Shown in pieces: positions 33,318-41,904 of a stretch of 64,000 nt of DNA. The stretch is taken from contig NZ_LMSM01000011.1 in the NCBI RefSeq assembly GCF_001428125.1, positions 101,033 to 165,032 on the forward strand, in the 5' to 3' direction. Under the pieces are notes generated by a model. It was not told where the DNA came from, did not search any database, and saw only the letters and a program-made list of their open reading frames with translations. The DNA comes from Nocardioides sp. Soil774 (GTDB taxonomy: Bacteria > Actinomycetota > Actinomycetes > Propionibacteriales > Nocardioidaceae). The position numbers and the translations under genes were made by a program. Each line of letters opens with the position of its first letter. The first letter of the stretch is position 1.

Positions 33318-34006
33318 TGTCCCTGCTCGAATGGCTCATCCACGGCACCATCCCGGTGCCCGGCGGCGAGCTCGGTGCCCGCGAGGTGATCGGCAACCTC
33401 TTCGGCCTCGCCAGCGCGATCCTCGGCATGAAGCGTCTGCTGTGGGCCTGGCCCATCGGGCTGGTCGGCAACGTCCTGCTCTTCACCGTCTTCGCGACCG
33501 GCGAGCTGTCCGGCCAGATCGACGAGCCCCTGTGGGGCCAGGCCGGCCGGCAGGTGTTCTTCGCCGCCGTGTCGCTCTACGGGTGGTGGCGCTGGTCGCG
33601 CCTGCGCGACGCCGGCGGCGCCTCCGACGGCGGCGCGATCGCCCCCCGGTGGGCGACCGGCGCCGAGCGGGTCCAACTGCTCGTGCTGGGTGTCGTCGGC
33701 TACGCAGCGGCGTACGTCCTGCTGACGCGCGTGCTCGGCTCGTGGGGCCCGGTCACCGAGGCCTGGATCCTCGCCGGCTCGATGCTCGCGACCTACGGCA
33801 TGGCCCGTGGCTGGGTGGAGTTCTGGCTGATCTGGATCCTGGTGGACGTCGTCGGGGTCACGACCCTCGTGCAGGCCGGCTACTACCCGACCGCCGGGAT
33901 GTACCTCTTCTACGCCGTGTTCGTGGTGATCGGCTTCGTGGTGTGGCTGCGGGCCAGCCGGACCGTCGTCGACACCCCCGAGACCAAGGAGACGGTGTCG
34001 GCATGA
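33314..34006 (+). CDS. PnuC-family transporter, probable riboflavin importer
   Basis: A 230-residue membrane protein with about seven hydrophobic segments and the PnuC-family landmarks WPIGLVGNVLLF and FAAVSLYGWWRW. It ends with a polar tail. PnuC proteins carry nicotinamide riboside, thiamine or riboflavin; the RibM type is found inside FMN-controlled rib operons of actinobacteria. The location between ribE and ribBA makes riboflavin the likely substrate. ATG 33314 overlaps the ribE stop; ATG 33317 is also possible. Confidence 0.85.
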   Translation: MMSLLEWLIHGTIPVPGGELGAREVIGNLFGLASAILGMKRLLWAWPIGLVGNVLLFTVFATGELSGQIDEPLWGQAGRQVFFAAVSLYGWWRWSRLRDAGGASDGGAIAPRWATGAERVQLLVLGVVGYAAAYVLLTRVLGSWGPVTEAWILAGSMLATYGMARGWVEFWLIWILVDVVGVTTLVQAGYYPTAGMYLFYAVFVVIGFVVWLRASRTVVDTPETKETVSA

Positions 34007-35268
34007 GCGCGCCCACCGACAGCGGCACCCGGGTCCGCCTCGACCCGGTCGAGCGGGCCATCGCCGACATCGCCGCGGGGAAGGCCGTCGTGGTCGTCGA
34101 CGACGAGGACCGCGAGAACGAGGGCGACATCATCTTCGCCGCCGCCAAGGCGACCCCCGAGCTGATGGCCTTCACGATCCGCCACTCCAGCGGCGTCATC
34201 TGCGTGCCGATGCCGGCCGACATGCTCGACCGGCTCGAGATCCCGCTCATGACGCCCCACAACAAGGACCGGCTGCGCACGGCGTACACCATCTCGGTCG
34301 ACGCCCGCGACGGCGTCACCACCGGCATCAGCGCCGCCGACCGCGCCCACACCGCACGCACGCTCGCCGACTCCGCGACCGAGCCGTGGGAGCTCACCCG
34401 TCCGGGCCACGTCTTCCCCCTGCGCTACCGCGAGGGCGGGGTCCTGGTGCGGCGTGGGCACACCGAGGCAGCCGTCGACCTGGCCGTGCTCGCCGGGCTC
34501 ACCCCGGCCGGCGTGCTCGTCGAGGTGGTCAACGACGACGGCACCATGAAGCGCTCGCCCGAGCTGCGTGAGTTCGCCGACGAGCACGGCCTCGCGATGA
34601 TCTCGATCGAGGACCTCGTGCGCTACCGCCGGCGCCACGAGCGCCACGTGGAGCGGGTCGCCGAGACGCGCCTGCCCACCAGGCACGGCGAGTTCACCGC
34701 CTTCGGCTACCGGATCACCATCGACGGCAGCGAGCACGTCGCGCTGGTGCACGGCGACATCAGCGGCGACGAGCCGGTGCTGGCCCGGGTGCACAGCGAG
34801 TGCCTGACCGGCGACGTCTTCGGCAGCGAGCGCTGCGACTGCGGCCCCCAGCTCGACGAGGCGCTGGAGCGCATCGTCGCCGAGGGCAGGGGAGTGGTGG
34901 TCTACCTGCGCGGTCACGAGGGCCGCGGCATCGGGCTCGTCGCCAAGCTGCAGGCCTACCAGCTGCAGGACGGCGGACGCGACACGGTCGACGCCAACCT
35001 CGACCTCGGCCTGCCCGCCGACGCGCGCCACTACGGCACCGCCACCCAGGTGCTGCGCGACCTCGGCATCTCCTCGGTGCGGCTGATGACCAACAACCCC
35101 GACAAGACCGCCAGCCTCGAGGACTTCGGGATCGACGTGGCCGAGCGGGTGCCGCTGACGCCCCGCCCCAACGACCACAACCTCACCTACCTGCTGACCA
35201 AGCGCGACCGGATGGGCCACGACCTGCCCGGACTGAGCGGCACCGAGACCGAAGGAGGTGCCCAGTGA
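34003..35268 (+). CDS. ribBA: Bifunctional dihydroxybutanone-phosphate synthase/GTP cyclohydrolase II
   Basis: A 421-residue fusion supplying both branches of riboflavin synthesis. The DHBP synthase half (about 1-205) has VVVVDDEDRENEGDIIFAA and the Glu/His-containing HTEAAVDLAVLAG. The GTP cyclohydrolase II half has the zinc ligands CLTGDVFGSERCDCG and YLRGHEGRGIGL. Both active sites look complete. The ATG overlaps the transporter stop and the TGA overlaps the ribH GTG, so all five genes are coupled. Confidence 0.95.
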   Translation: MSAPTDSGTRVRLDPVERAIADIAAGKAVVVVDDEDRENEGDIIFAAAKATPELMAFTIRHSSGVICVPMPADMLDRLEIPLMTPHNKDRLRTAYTISVDARDGVTTGISAADRAHTARTLADSATEPWELTRPGHVFPLRYREGGVLVRRGHTEAAVDLAVLAGLTPAGVLVEVVNDDGTMKRSPELREFADEHGLAMISIEDLVRYRRRHERHVERVAETRLPTRHGEFTAFGYRITIDGSEHVALVHGDISGDEPVLARVHSECLTGDVFGSERCDCGPQLDEALERIVAEGRGVVVYLRGHEGRGIGLVAKLQAYQLQDGGRDTVDANLDLGLPADARHYGTATQVLRDLGISSVRLMTNNPDKTASLEDFGIDVAERVPLTPRPNDHNLTYLLTKRDRMGHDLPGLSGTETEGGAQ

Positions 35269-35744
35269 GTGGCGCCGGAGCACCCACGTCCCAGCCCTTC
35301 GACGCCGGCGACCTGCGGGTCGCGGTCGTCGCGGCGAGCTGGCACACCCAGGTCATGGACGGACTCGTCGGCGGCGCCGAGCGCGCCCTGGCGGCGTACG
35401 GCATCAGCGAGCCGGAGGTCATCCGCGTGCCGGGCACCTTCGAGCTCCCGGTCGTGGCCGCCGCGCTGGCCCGCGAGGGCTACGACGCCGTGGTCGCCCT
35501 CGGCGTCGTGATCCGCGGTGGCACGCCCCACTTCGACTACGTCTGCTTGGCCGCCACCGACGGGCTGACGCAGGTCAGCGTCGACCACGCGGTCCCGGTC
35601 GGCTTCGGTGTCCTCACCTGCGACACCGAGCAGCAGGCCCTCGACCGCGCCGGGCTCGAGGGCTCGGTCGAGGACAAGGGCTGGGAGGCCACCGCGGCCG
35701 CCCTCGACACCGCGAGGGTGCTGCGGGGGCTGCGCGCGCGGTGA
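35265..35744 (+). CDS. ribH: 6,7-dimethyl-8-ribityllumazine synthase
   Basis: A 159-residue lumazine synthase, the usual length. Landmarks are AVVAASWHTQVMDGLVGGA, RVPGTFELPVVAAALA and ALGVVIRGGTPHFDYVC, containing the substrate-binding His; PVGFGVLTCDT follows. It condenses the pyrimidinedione with dihydroxybutanone phosphate and usually forms an icosahedral or pentameric shell. The GTG overlaps the ribBA stop and has a strong GGAGG ribosome binding site. It is the last gene of the rib operon. Confidence 0.95.
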   Translation: MSGAGAPTSQPFDAGDLRVAVVAASWHTQVMDGLVGGAERALAAYGISEPEVIRVPGTFELPVVAAALAREGYDAVVALGVVIRGGTPHFDYVCLAATDGLTQVSVDHAVPVGFGVLTCDTEQQALDRAGLEGSVEDKGWEATAAALDTARVLRGLRAR

Positions 35745-35757
35745 CCCGCGGCCGCGG

Positions 35758-36009
35758 TCAGGACGTGCGGTCGTTGCCGGCCTGCAGCCGGTCGATGTGC
35801 TCCGAGGCCTCGGCCTTGGTGAGGTCGCCCGGCAGCTCCTCGCCGGCCTCGCGGGCCAGCGTGTCGAGATAGCTGCGCTGCGCGCCGGTCATCGGCTCGT
35901 CGCCGGTGACCCACTCCTCGGGGTCCTTGCGCGTGCTGTCGCCCTGCGGGCCGCCGAGGGTCTCCCCGGTGGTGGGCCGGTCGTCCGAATGCGTGTTCGA
36001 TTCAGTCAT
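35758..36009 (-). CDS. DUF3072-domain small protein
   Basis: An 83-residue hydrophilic protein. The conserved DUF3072 core is at the C-terminus: PMTGAQRSYLDTLAREAGEE followed by LTKAEASEHIDRL. The N-terminal 40 residues are disordered (Thr, Asp, Gly). Function unknown. The ATG at 36009 has TACAGT 6 bases upstream, so it is probably leaderless. It is convergent with ribH and divergent from hisE. Confidence 0.75.
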   Translation of the reverse strand: MTESNTHSDDRPTTGETLGGPQGDSTRKDPEEWVTGDEPMTGAQRSYLDTLAREAGEELPGDLTKAEASEHIDRLQAGNDRTS

Positions 36010-36015
36010 GCTGCG

Positions 36016-36021
36016 ACTGTA
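36016..36021 (-). promoter_or_regulatory. -10 hexamer TACAGT, leaderless promoter of the DUF3072 gene
   Basis: On the minus strand TACAGT is followed by CGCAGC and the ATG at 36009. Confidence 0.5.
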
Positions 36022-36101
36022 CGTCGCGCCACCGACTGCGCAACCCTCCCGCGGGGTGGTCCGCCACCGGGACCCCCGACCGGCGCCCGCGCGCTGCGCC
36101 G

Positions 36102-36107
36102 TAGGCT
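36102..36107 (+). promoter_or_regulatory. -10 hexamer TAGGCT, leaderless promoter of hisE-hisG
   Basis: TAGGCT lies 8 bases before the GTG at 36116. It fixes the hisE start; the open frame continues upstream without homology. Confidence 0.5.
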
Positions 36108-36115
36108 TGCCCCTC

Positions 36116-36379
36116 GTGAAGACGTTCGAGGACCTGTGGGCCGAGCTGTCCACCAAGGCTCAGGAGCGCCCCGAGGGGTCAGGCACCGTCGCCCAGCTGG
36201 ACGCCGGCGTCCATGCCATCGGCAAGAAGCTCCTGGAGGAGGCCGCCGAGTCCTGGATGGCCGCCGAGCACGAGGGCAAGGACGCGACGGCACTGGAGAT
36301 CAGCCAGCTGCTCTACCACGCGCAGGTGCTGATGCTCGCCTCCGGCCTGACCCTCGACGACGTCTACGCACACCTGTGA
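36116..36379 (+). CDS. hisE: Phosphoribosyl-ATP diphosphatase
   Basis: An 87-residue all-alpha MazG-like enzyme catalysing the second step of histidine synthesis. The metal-binding helices are seen as KLLEEAAESWMAA and the EISQLLYHAQVLML helix near the C-terminus; KTFEDLWAEL is the first helix. Length is typical of the monofunctional HisE of actinobacteria. The gap to hisG is 19 bases, so they are one operon. Confidence 0.92.
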   Translation: MKTFEDLWAELSTKAQERPEGSGTVAQLDAGVHAIGKKLLEEAAESWMAAEHEGKDATALEISQLLYHAQVLMLASGLTLDDVYAHL

Positions 36380-36398
36380 GAGAACCGGTGAACCCCGC

Positions 36399-37244
36399 AT
36401 GACCCTCCGCATCGCCGTCCCCAACAAGGGGTCGCTGTCCCAGGCCGCGACCGACATCCTGCGCGAGTCAGGCTACCGCCAGCGCAGCGACTCCAAGGAG
36501 CTTGCGCTCGTCGACTCCGAGAACGACGTCGAGTTCTTCTACCTGCGCCCGCGCGACATCGCGCTCTACGTCGGCGAGGGCACGCTCGACGTCGGCATCA
36601 CCGGCCGCGACCTGCTGCTCGACTCCGGCGCCAAGGCCGACGAGGTCATGGACCTCGGGTTCGGCCGCTCGCGCTTCCACTTCGCGGGCCCCGCCGGGCG
36701 CTACTCCACTGTGAAGGACCTCCAGGGCCTGCGGGTCGCGACGTCGTACGTCGGTGTGGTCGAGGACTACCTGTTCCGCCACGGCATCGACGCGACCGTC
36801 ACCCGCCTCGACGGCGCCGTCGAGACGAGCATCCAGCTCGGCGTCGCCGACGTCATCGCCGACGTGGTCGAGACGGGCTCGACCCTGCGGGCAGCCGGGC
36901 TGGCGACCTTCGGCGAGGTGATCCTCGAGTCCGCGGCCGTGCTCATCACGCGCGGCGGGGTGGTCCACGACGACTTCGAGATCTTCCGCCGTCGCATCGA
37001 GGGCGTGCTGGTCGCCCGCAGCTACGTGATGATGGACTACGACATCGAGCGCGCCCACCTCGAGCAGGCGACCGAGCTCGCCCCGGGGCGCGAGGGCCCG
37101 ACCATCTCCCCGCTCGGCAAGGCCGACTGGGTCGCGGTGCGGGTGATGGTTCCCCGCGCCGGCTCGCAGCGGCTCATGGACGAGCTCTACTCCCTCGGCG
37201 CCCGGGCGATCCTGCTCACGGACATCCATGCCTGCCGGCTCTGA
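36399..37244 (+). CDS. hisG: ATP phosphoribosyltransferase, long form
   Basis: A 281-residue first enzyme of histidine synthesis. Catalytic landmarks are IAVPNKGSLSQAATDIL at the start and ADVIADVVETGSTLRAAGL, the phosphoribosyl-pyrophosphate loop. The C-terminal 75-residue domain (SPLGKADWVAVRVMVPR) is the histidine-sensing regulatory region of the long form, so no HisZ partner is needed. Feedback inhibition by histidine is expected. Its end overlaps the next gene by 17 bases. Confidence 0.94.
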   Translation: MTLRIAVPNKGSLSQAATDILRESGYRQRSDSKELALVDSENDVEFFYLRPRDIALYVGEGTLDVGITGRDLLLDSGAKADEVMDLGFGRSRFHFAGPAGRYSTVKDLQGLRVATSYVGVVEDYLFRHGIDATVTRLDGAVETSIQLGVADVIADVVETGSTLRAAGLATFGEVILESAAVLITRGGVVHDDFEIFRRRIEGVLVARSYVMMDYDIERAHLEQATELAPGREGPTISPLGKADWVAVRVMVPRAGSQRLMDELYSLGARAILLTDIHACRL

Positions 37245-37710
37245 GCCGCCCCGCCCCGGCGCGGCGCCCTTGCCGTCGCTGCCGCACACGTGGCGCCCGA
37301 TGGGCGTGCGCTATGCCGTGGTGGGGTTCGGGTCGATGCTCTTCATCGTGTGCGCGGCCGCGTGGTTCGGCTTCGACGACTCCGTGCGCGAGCGGTTCGA
37401 CGTGCTGCAGCGGCTCACCGTGCTGGCGATGGGCGCCGCGCTCGTGGCGTGCGGCTGGGCGCTCGGTCGAGCCCGCGTGACGGCCGAGATGGAGGCGTTG
37501 GTCGTGGTCAACGGCTTCCACACCCGACACCTCGCGTGGGAACAGGTGCTCGCCATCCACCTGCCCGAGGGCGCCCCCTGGGCCACCCTCGACCTGGCCG
37601 ACGGCACCACGATCTCGGTGATGGCACTCCAGGGGTCCGACGGCCGCCGCGCGCGTGACGGCGTACGCCAGCTGCGGGCGTTGATCGACCGGCAGGCGCC
37701 TGCCGTCTAG
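37228..37710 (+). CDS. PH-domain membrane protein
   Basis: A 160-residue protein: a Pro-rich N-terminus, two hydrophobic helices (about residues 27-48 and 60-80), then a bacterial PH-like domain (ALVVVNGFHTRHLAWEQVLAIH to the end). Such proteins are common after hisG in actinobacteria; function unknown. The ATG is inside the end of hisG, so it is probably translated from the his mRNA. It converges with the epimerase gene with a 4-base overlap. Confidence 0.78.
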   Translation: MPAGSEPPRPGAAPLPSLPHTWRPMGVRYAVVGFGSMLFIVCAAAWFGFDDSVRERFDVLQRLTVLAMGAALVACGWALGRARVTAEMEALVVVNGFHTRHLAWEQVLAIHLPEGAPWATLDLADGTTISVMALQGSDGRRARDGVRQLRALIDRQAPAV

Positions 37711-38636
37711 CGGTCTTTCGCCGCGTCCTGCTGCAGGGCGTGGATGCCCCACGACACCGACAGCTCGTCGCCTGCCGATCCGGCCGGGGCGAGCGTGACG
37801 AGGTCGGTCCCGGAGTTGAAGGCGTCGGCGGGAGCGGTCATCGGCTCGACCGCGATGCCGGGGCGCCCGCCGTCGGAGGGCGGGGTGAAGATCTGCAGCC
37901 ACCGGTGTCGCTCGTCCACCCACAGCGCGACGCCGCGGCCGGTCGCGGGGTCCACGAGCGTGGTGGTGGCGCGGCCGTCCTCGTGCTCGAGCGCGCCGAA
38001 CCCGTCGTCGAGGACCGTGTCGCCGATGCGGCGTGCGGTGGTGAAGTCGTGGGGGCCGGACACGGGCTCGGTGCCCGTCGGCAGCTGCCGGTCGTCGGCG
38101 ACGAGCCGGGTGCGCGCCGGCAGCCGCAGCTCGAGGTCCTCGATCGCGTCGCCCACGGCCAGGTAGGGGTGCGCGCCGCTCGCGCACGGCGCCGGCTCGG
38201 GCGCCAGGTTGGTCGTCGTCTGGGTGACCACGAGCCCGTCGGCGGACAGGTCGTAGAGCACGTGCAGGTCGAGCGTCCAGGGATAGCCGCTCTGCGCCAT
38301 CACGCGGTAGGTCAGCGACACCGAGGTGCCGGTGTGCTCCTCCACCGTCCACGCCGCCCAGCGGGCCAGCCCGTGCGAGGCGTTGCCGTGGCCGGGGTCG
38401 CTCAGCGCCAGCTGCAGGTCCCGACCGCCGAAGGAGTAGCGGCCGTCGCGGATGCGGTTGGGCCACGGCATCAGCAGCTGGCCGCGCCCGCCGCCCGACA
38501 TCTCGTCCTCGCCGAAGCCGTCGACGAGCGCCCGTCCGTGGTGGGCGAGCGTGCGCAGGGCCGCGCCGCTCTCGGTGACGACCGCGACGTAGCCGGCCGC
38601 GGAGATCTCGTACTGCTCACCGCTGGGAAGGACCAT
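37707..38636 (-). CDS. Aldose 1-epimerase-family protein
   Basis: A 309-residue galactose mutarotase-like beta-sandwich. Expected catalytic residues are visible: the first His in GNASHGLARWAAW, the second in CASGAHPYLAVG and the Glu in GIAVEPMTAPADAF. Such enzymes interconvert anomers of sugars or sugar phosphates. It stands alone; the ATG at 38636 lies 7 bases from TAGGGT, and the promoter is back to back with that of the GNAT gene. Confidence 0.85.
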   Translation of the reverse strand: MVLPSGEQYEISAAGYVAVVTESGAALRTLAHHGRALVDGFGEDEMSGGGRGQLLMPWPNRIRDGRYSFGGRDLQLALSDPGHGNASHGLARWAAWTVEEHTGTSVSLTYRVMAQSGYPWTLDLHVLYDLSADGLVVTQTTTNLAPEPAPCASGAHPYLAVGDAIEDLELRLPARTRLVADDRQLPTGTEPVSGPHDFTTARRIGDTVLDDGFGALEHEDGRATTTLVDPATGRGVALWVDERHRWLQIFTPPSDGGRPGIAVEPMTAPADAFNSGTDLVTLAPAGSAGDELSVSWGIHALQQDAAKDR

Positions 38637-38643
38637 GCCGGTC

Positions 38644-38649
38644 ACCCTA
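38644..38649 (-). promoter_or_regulatory. -10 hexamer TAGGGT, leaderless promoter of the epimerase gene
   Basis: On the minus strand TAGGGT lies 7 bases before the ATG at 38636. The opposing hexamer for the GNAT gene begins 9 bases away. Confidence 0.5.
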
Positions 38650-38657
38650 GACAGCAC

Positions 38658-38663
38658 TAGCGT
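38658..38663 (+). promoter_or_regulatory. -10 hexamer TAGCGT, leaderless promoter of the GNAT gene
   Basis: TAGCGT is followed by TCCTCC and the ATG at 38670. The whole intergenic region is only 33 bases. Confidence 0.5.
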
Positions 38664-38669
38664 TCCTCC

Positions 38670-39644
38670 ATGGTCTTCACCACGCGGGACCTCGGTCCCG
38701 ATGACGCGGAATCCCTCGCCGGCCTGATGAGCCGCATCGAGGCGGACCACCCGACCGGCTTCTGCCTGGCCGAGAGGGAGGTCGTCGAGCTCATGACCGA
38801 CCTGCCCGACAGCATCTTCTCGGGCGCCTACGACGGCGCCGCGCTCGTCGCCTACACGACCGTCCTGCCCGGCCGTCCCCACGACGCCGGCCAGCGGTTC
38901 ACCCTGTTCGGCGACGTCGATCCCCAGCGCCTGGGGGAGGGGATCGGTACCCAGATGCTCGCCCGCTCGCTCGACCGGGCGCGGACGATCCACGCGCATG
39001 ACGCCCCGGGCCGCCCGGCCCGCTATGCCAGCCAGGCCCTCGCCGGGCGCACCGACCAGGCCGACCTGCTCCTCTCGGCGGGCCTGTCGCCGGGCCGCCA
39101 CAGCTTCCTCATGCGCGCACCGCTGGCAGGCGACGTGCCCGACCTCGTGTGGCCTGCCGACGTGACGGTGTCCGCGTTCGACCCGGCGGACGCCGAGGAG
39201 CTGCGCGTGGCGCACAACGCCGCCTTCGCCGACTACCCGGACGGCAGCCCGTCCGACCCGGACTTCTGGCAGGCATTCATGATCGGAGCCTCGCACGCGC
39301 GCCACGACCTCTCCCTGGTGGCGCGCGGCCCGGACGGCGGGGTCGCGGCCTACGTCTTCGCGCACGAGTACGCCGTACCGCTCGCGCCGGGGCCGGGTCG
39401 CGAGGCCTACGTGCCGTTTGTCGGCACGCTGCCCGCCCACCGCGGCCGTGGCCTGGCCTCCTCGCTGCTGGCCGGCGTGCTGGCGCGGTGCCGGGAGCAG
39501 GGCTACGACCGGGCGACCCTCAACGTCGACACCGCCAACCCCACCGGGGCGCTGGGCATCTACGAGCGGGCCGGCTTCGAGCAGGTCTACCGCCAGGACT
39601 TCTTCCACCTGGAGGAGCCGGGCGACGAGGTCCTCGCCGAGTAG
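38670..39644 (+). CDS. GNAT-family N-acetyltransferase with tandem domains
   Basis: A 324-residue protein with two GNAT-like halves. The C-terminal half has the acetyl-CoA pyrophosphate loop LPAHRGRGLASSLLAGVLAR and the AENPTG-like segment DTANPTGALGIYERAGF. The N-terminal half has RLGEGIGTQMLARSL, a degenerate version of the same loop. Tandem GNATs of this size resemble mycothiol synthase, but the acceptor cannot be told from sequence. It converges with the kinase gene, 3 bases between stops. Confidence 0.82.
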   Translation: MVFTTRDLGPDDAESLAGLMSRIEADHPTGFCLAEREVVELMTDLPDSIFSGAYDGAALVAYTTVLPGRPHDAGQRFTLFGDVDPQRLGEGIGTQMLARSLDRARTIHAHDAPGRPARYASQALAGRTDQADLLLSAGLSPGRHSFLMRAPLAGDVPDLVWPADVTVSAFDPADAEELRVAHNAAFADYPDGSPSDPDFWQAFMIGASHARHDLSLVARGPDGGVAAYVFAHEYAVPLAPGPGREAYVPFVGTLPAHRGRGLASSLLAGVLARCREQGYDRATLNVDTANPTGALGIYERAGFEQVYRQDFFHLEEPGDEVLAE

Positions 39645-39647
39645 GGC

Positions 39648-40205
39648 TCACTCGTCGGTGGTGACGACGACGTCGGCGCGCCCACGCGTGCCGAGCCGGG
39701 CGAAGAGCTCGTCCTCGTCGAGGCGCCACTGCAGCCACTGCGGGCGCATCGCCTCGCCGTCGCGGGCCATCCCGCGCGCGAGGCGGAGGTCGCTGTCGGC
39801 CTCGACCCACGCCAGGCAACCGACCGCCGGTGCGATCGCCGGCGACCAGGAGCCCACGCCCTCGAGCACCAGCAGCCCACCGGGGGCGACGGAGTGCCAC
39901 TCGGCCCAGTCGTCCGCCGCCCAGTCCCAGCGACGCCACGCGCCGGCGCCGCCGGACACCATCGGCGTGACCAGCCGCTCCACCGACTCCGCCAGCCCGG
40001 GGAGGCCCCGCCAGCCCTGCAGCATCTCGTCGCAGTGCACCACCTGCGCGTCCGGCACGAGGTCCGCGAGCGCCGCGGCCAGGGTCGTCTTGCCCGACCC
40101 GGCCGGACCGTCGACGCACACCAGCCTGCCGGCGCCCAGCGTCGGCGGCTGAGAGGTCACTCGCGCGACGACGCGGGCCGCCACCTGTCGCGGGTCAGAA
40201 GGCAC
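39648..40205 (-). CDS. Uridine kinase-like P-loop protein
   Basis: A 185-residue nucleotide kinase-like protein. Walker A is VDGPAGSGKTTLAAALA at about residue 33, a lid-like VHCDEMLQGWRGLPGL follows, and GLLVLEGVGSW and RGMARDGEAMR are the other family positions. The resemblance is to uridine kinase/phosphoribulokinase proteins of actinobacteria; the substrate is unproved. The first 11 bases overlap the end of the upstream PLP enzyme gene. Confidence 0.77.
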   Translation of the reverse strand: MPSDPRQVAARVVARVTSQPPTLGAGRLVCVDGPAGSGKTTLAAALADLVPDAQVVHCDEMLQGWRGLPGLAESVERLVTPMVSGGAGAWRRWDWAADDWAEWHSVAPGGLLVLEGVGSWSPAIAPAVGCLAWVEADSDLRLARGMARDGEAMRPQWLQWRLDEDELFARLGTRGRADVVVTTDE

Positions 40206-41412
40206 GGTCGCAGCCGCGGTAGGACGGCACCACCTCGGTGACCGACTCGCCGCGCACCAGGTGCACGTCGCGCACGTGCTCGAAGAGCTCGCCGGACTTG
40301 GCGTGCCGGAACCAGACCAGGTCGCCGATGGCGAGCAGGGCGGCCGGGTGGCCGGTCAGCGGGGTCTGCACCTCGCCGGCGCCCTCGAGGCCGGTCAGGT
40401 GCAACCCCGGCGGTGCCCACGGCACGGGGGAGCGGTCCGCGCCGGTGGCACCGCTGGCGACGAGGCCACCGCCGTGGACGGTCGCCAGGGAAGGACTGGG
40501 CTTGCGGGTGACCCGCAGCCCGAAGTACGCCGCCGGGCGGGGGGTGAAGGAGGCGATGTGGTCGAAGATCCCGGGCACCAGGAGGCCCGACCCCGCAGCG
40601 ATCTCGGTGACGGCACCGTCGGCTGCCGTGGCCTCGACCGAGCCGGAGCCACCACCGTTCCAGAACTCCAGCTCGACCACGCGTGCGAGGGCCTCGGAGA
40701 TCTCGCGCCGTCGGACCTCGAGCTGGGCCATCGACGCCTGCTTCAGGCGGCGCACGAGCAGCGACTTGGTGCGCTGGTCCGGCACGTCGTCCTGCACCCC
40801 GGCGACCTGGCCCTCGTAGGTCATCACGCCGACGAGCCGGAAGCCGTCGCGCTCGACCACGCGCCGCGCCAGGGCGACCACGTCGGAGGTGTCGAAGAGA
40901 GGGGAGCGCTTGGGCCCGATGTGCTGCCCTCCCAGCCGCAGTCCGGCATCGACGTCGAGCGCCACCCGCACGGGCGACGATCCCGGGGTGCGCACGGAGT
41001 CGATCACGTCGAGGTGCGCGACGTCGTCGACCATCACGGTGATCGCCGCGGCCGCCGACGGCGACGCCACCAGGCGACCGAGTGCTGCGGTGTCCACCGA
41101 CGGGTAGGCGACCACGATGTCGTCGCTGATCCCGGTGTCGTGGAGCCACAGGGCCTCGGCGACGGTGAAGGCGAGGACGCCGGAGAACCCCTCACGGGCC
41201 AGGGCCCGCTCGATGAGCGCCGGCACCCGCAGCGACTTCGACGCCACCCGCACCGGCTTGCCCGCGGCCCGGCGGACGAGGTCGTCGGCGTTGGCCTCGA
41301 AGGCCTCGAGGTCGACGACCGCGATCGGGGTGGCGGGAGGCTCCGGCAACGCGCCGACGGCGGCGTTCAGCCGCGACCACAGCCGGTTGCGGTCGACGAA
41401 GTGGTCGCTCAC
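40195..41412 (-). CDS. PLP-dependent amino acid deaminase/aldolase (alanine racemase/D-threonine aldolase-like)
   Basis: A 405-residue fold type III enzyme. The PLP lysine is Lys59 in RVASKSLRVPAL; the barrel continues with RVALDVDAGLRLGGQHIG and FRLVGVMTYEGQVAG. The C-terminal domain (LLAIGDLVWFRHAKSGELFEH) resembles the metal-binding part of D-threonine aldolase. Relatives are annotated as amino acid deaminase/aldolase; the actual substrate is not known. The GTG overlaps the preceding stop by 4 bases. Confidence 0.8.
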   Translation of the reverse strand: MSDHFVDRNRLWSRLNAAVGALPEPPATPIAVVDLEAFEANADDLVRRAAGKPVRVASKSLRVPALIERALAREGFSGVLAFTVAEALWLHDTGISDDIVVAYPSVDTAALGRLVASPSAAAAITVMVDDVAHLDVIDSVRTPGSSPVRVALDVDAGLRLGGQHIGPKRSPLFDTSDVVALARRVVERDGFRLVGVMTYEGQVAGVQDDVPDQRTKSLLVRRLKQASMAQLEVRRREISEALARVVELEFWNGGGSGSVEATAADGAVTEIAAGSGLLVPGIFDHIASFTPRPAAYFGLRVTRKPSPSLATVHGGGLVASGATGADRSPVPWAPPGLHLTGLEGAGEVQTPLTGHPAALLAIGDLVWFRHAKSGELFEHVRDVHLVRGESVTEVVPSYRGCDRAF

Positions 41413-41858
41413 TCGATGCCGCGCTTGCGCAGCAGCGCCTCGATGTCGGCGAGCTCGTCGTCGACGGGGGAGCCCTTGGCGCCCGCTCGCCCGGACGACG
41501 CCGGCGGCAGGGCCCCCGGCTCGGCGGCGCGTCCCCGGCCGGTGCGCTGGGCGCGACCGAGCTGGCGGTCGCGCAGGAAGCCGCTGACCAGGAAGAGCAG
41601 GACCGCGAGGCCGGCGAGGCCGACCCCGCTCCAGGTGCGTACGTCGAAGACCAGCCCGGTGGCCCAGCCGGTGACCGAGCCGGCGATGTCGACGACCATC
41701 TCGAGCGTCCCGGTCAGCCAGGCGGCAGCGGGCAGCAGCGTGAAGCCCAGGGCGCGCAGGCCGTTGGCGGCGCCGCGACGGCCGAACGCGATCCAGGTCC
41801 AGATGCCGCCCGCGACGGTCAGGGCGACGGTCAGTGCGGCCCACGTAGTCCCATCCAC
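41409..41858 (-). CDS. Small membrane protein of unknown function
   Basis: A 149-residue protein with three predicted helices (TWAALTVALTVAGGIWTWIAF, a second at about 35-60, and GVGLAGLAVLLFLVSGFL). A polar, Arg/Pro-rich tail ends in DDELADIEALLRKRGIE, a short helix seen at the end of other actinobacterial membrane proteins. GTG start after GGGGGC. It is coupled to the PLP enzyme by GTGA. No function is inferred. Confidence 0.65.
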   Translation of the reverse strand: MDGTTWAALTVALTVAGGIWTWIAFGRRGAANGLRALGFTLLPAAAWLTGTLEMVVDIAGSVTGWATGLVFDVRTWSGVGLAGLAVLLFLVSGFLRDRQLGRAQRTGRGRAAEPGALPPASSGRAGAKGSPVDDELADIEALLRKRGIE

Positions 41859-41892
41859 GCCCCCAGAGTCCCACAGCGCGCCACGGCTGGAG

Positions 41893-41898
41893 GACAAT
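41893..41898 (+). promoter_or_regulatory. -10 hexamer GACAAT, probable leaderless promoter of the SseB gene
   Basis: GACAAT is followed by GGCGGC and the GTG at 41905. Confidence 0.4.
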
Positions 41899-41904
41899 GG
41901 CGGC

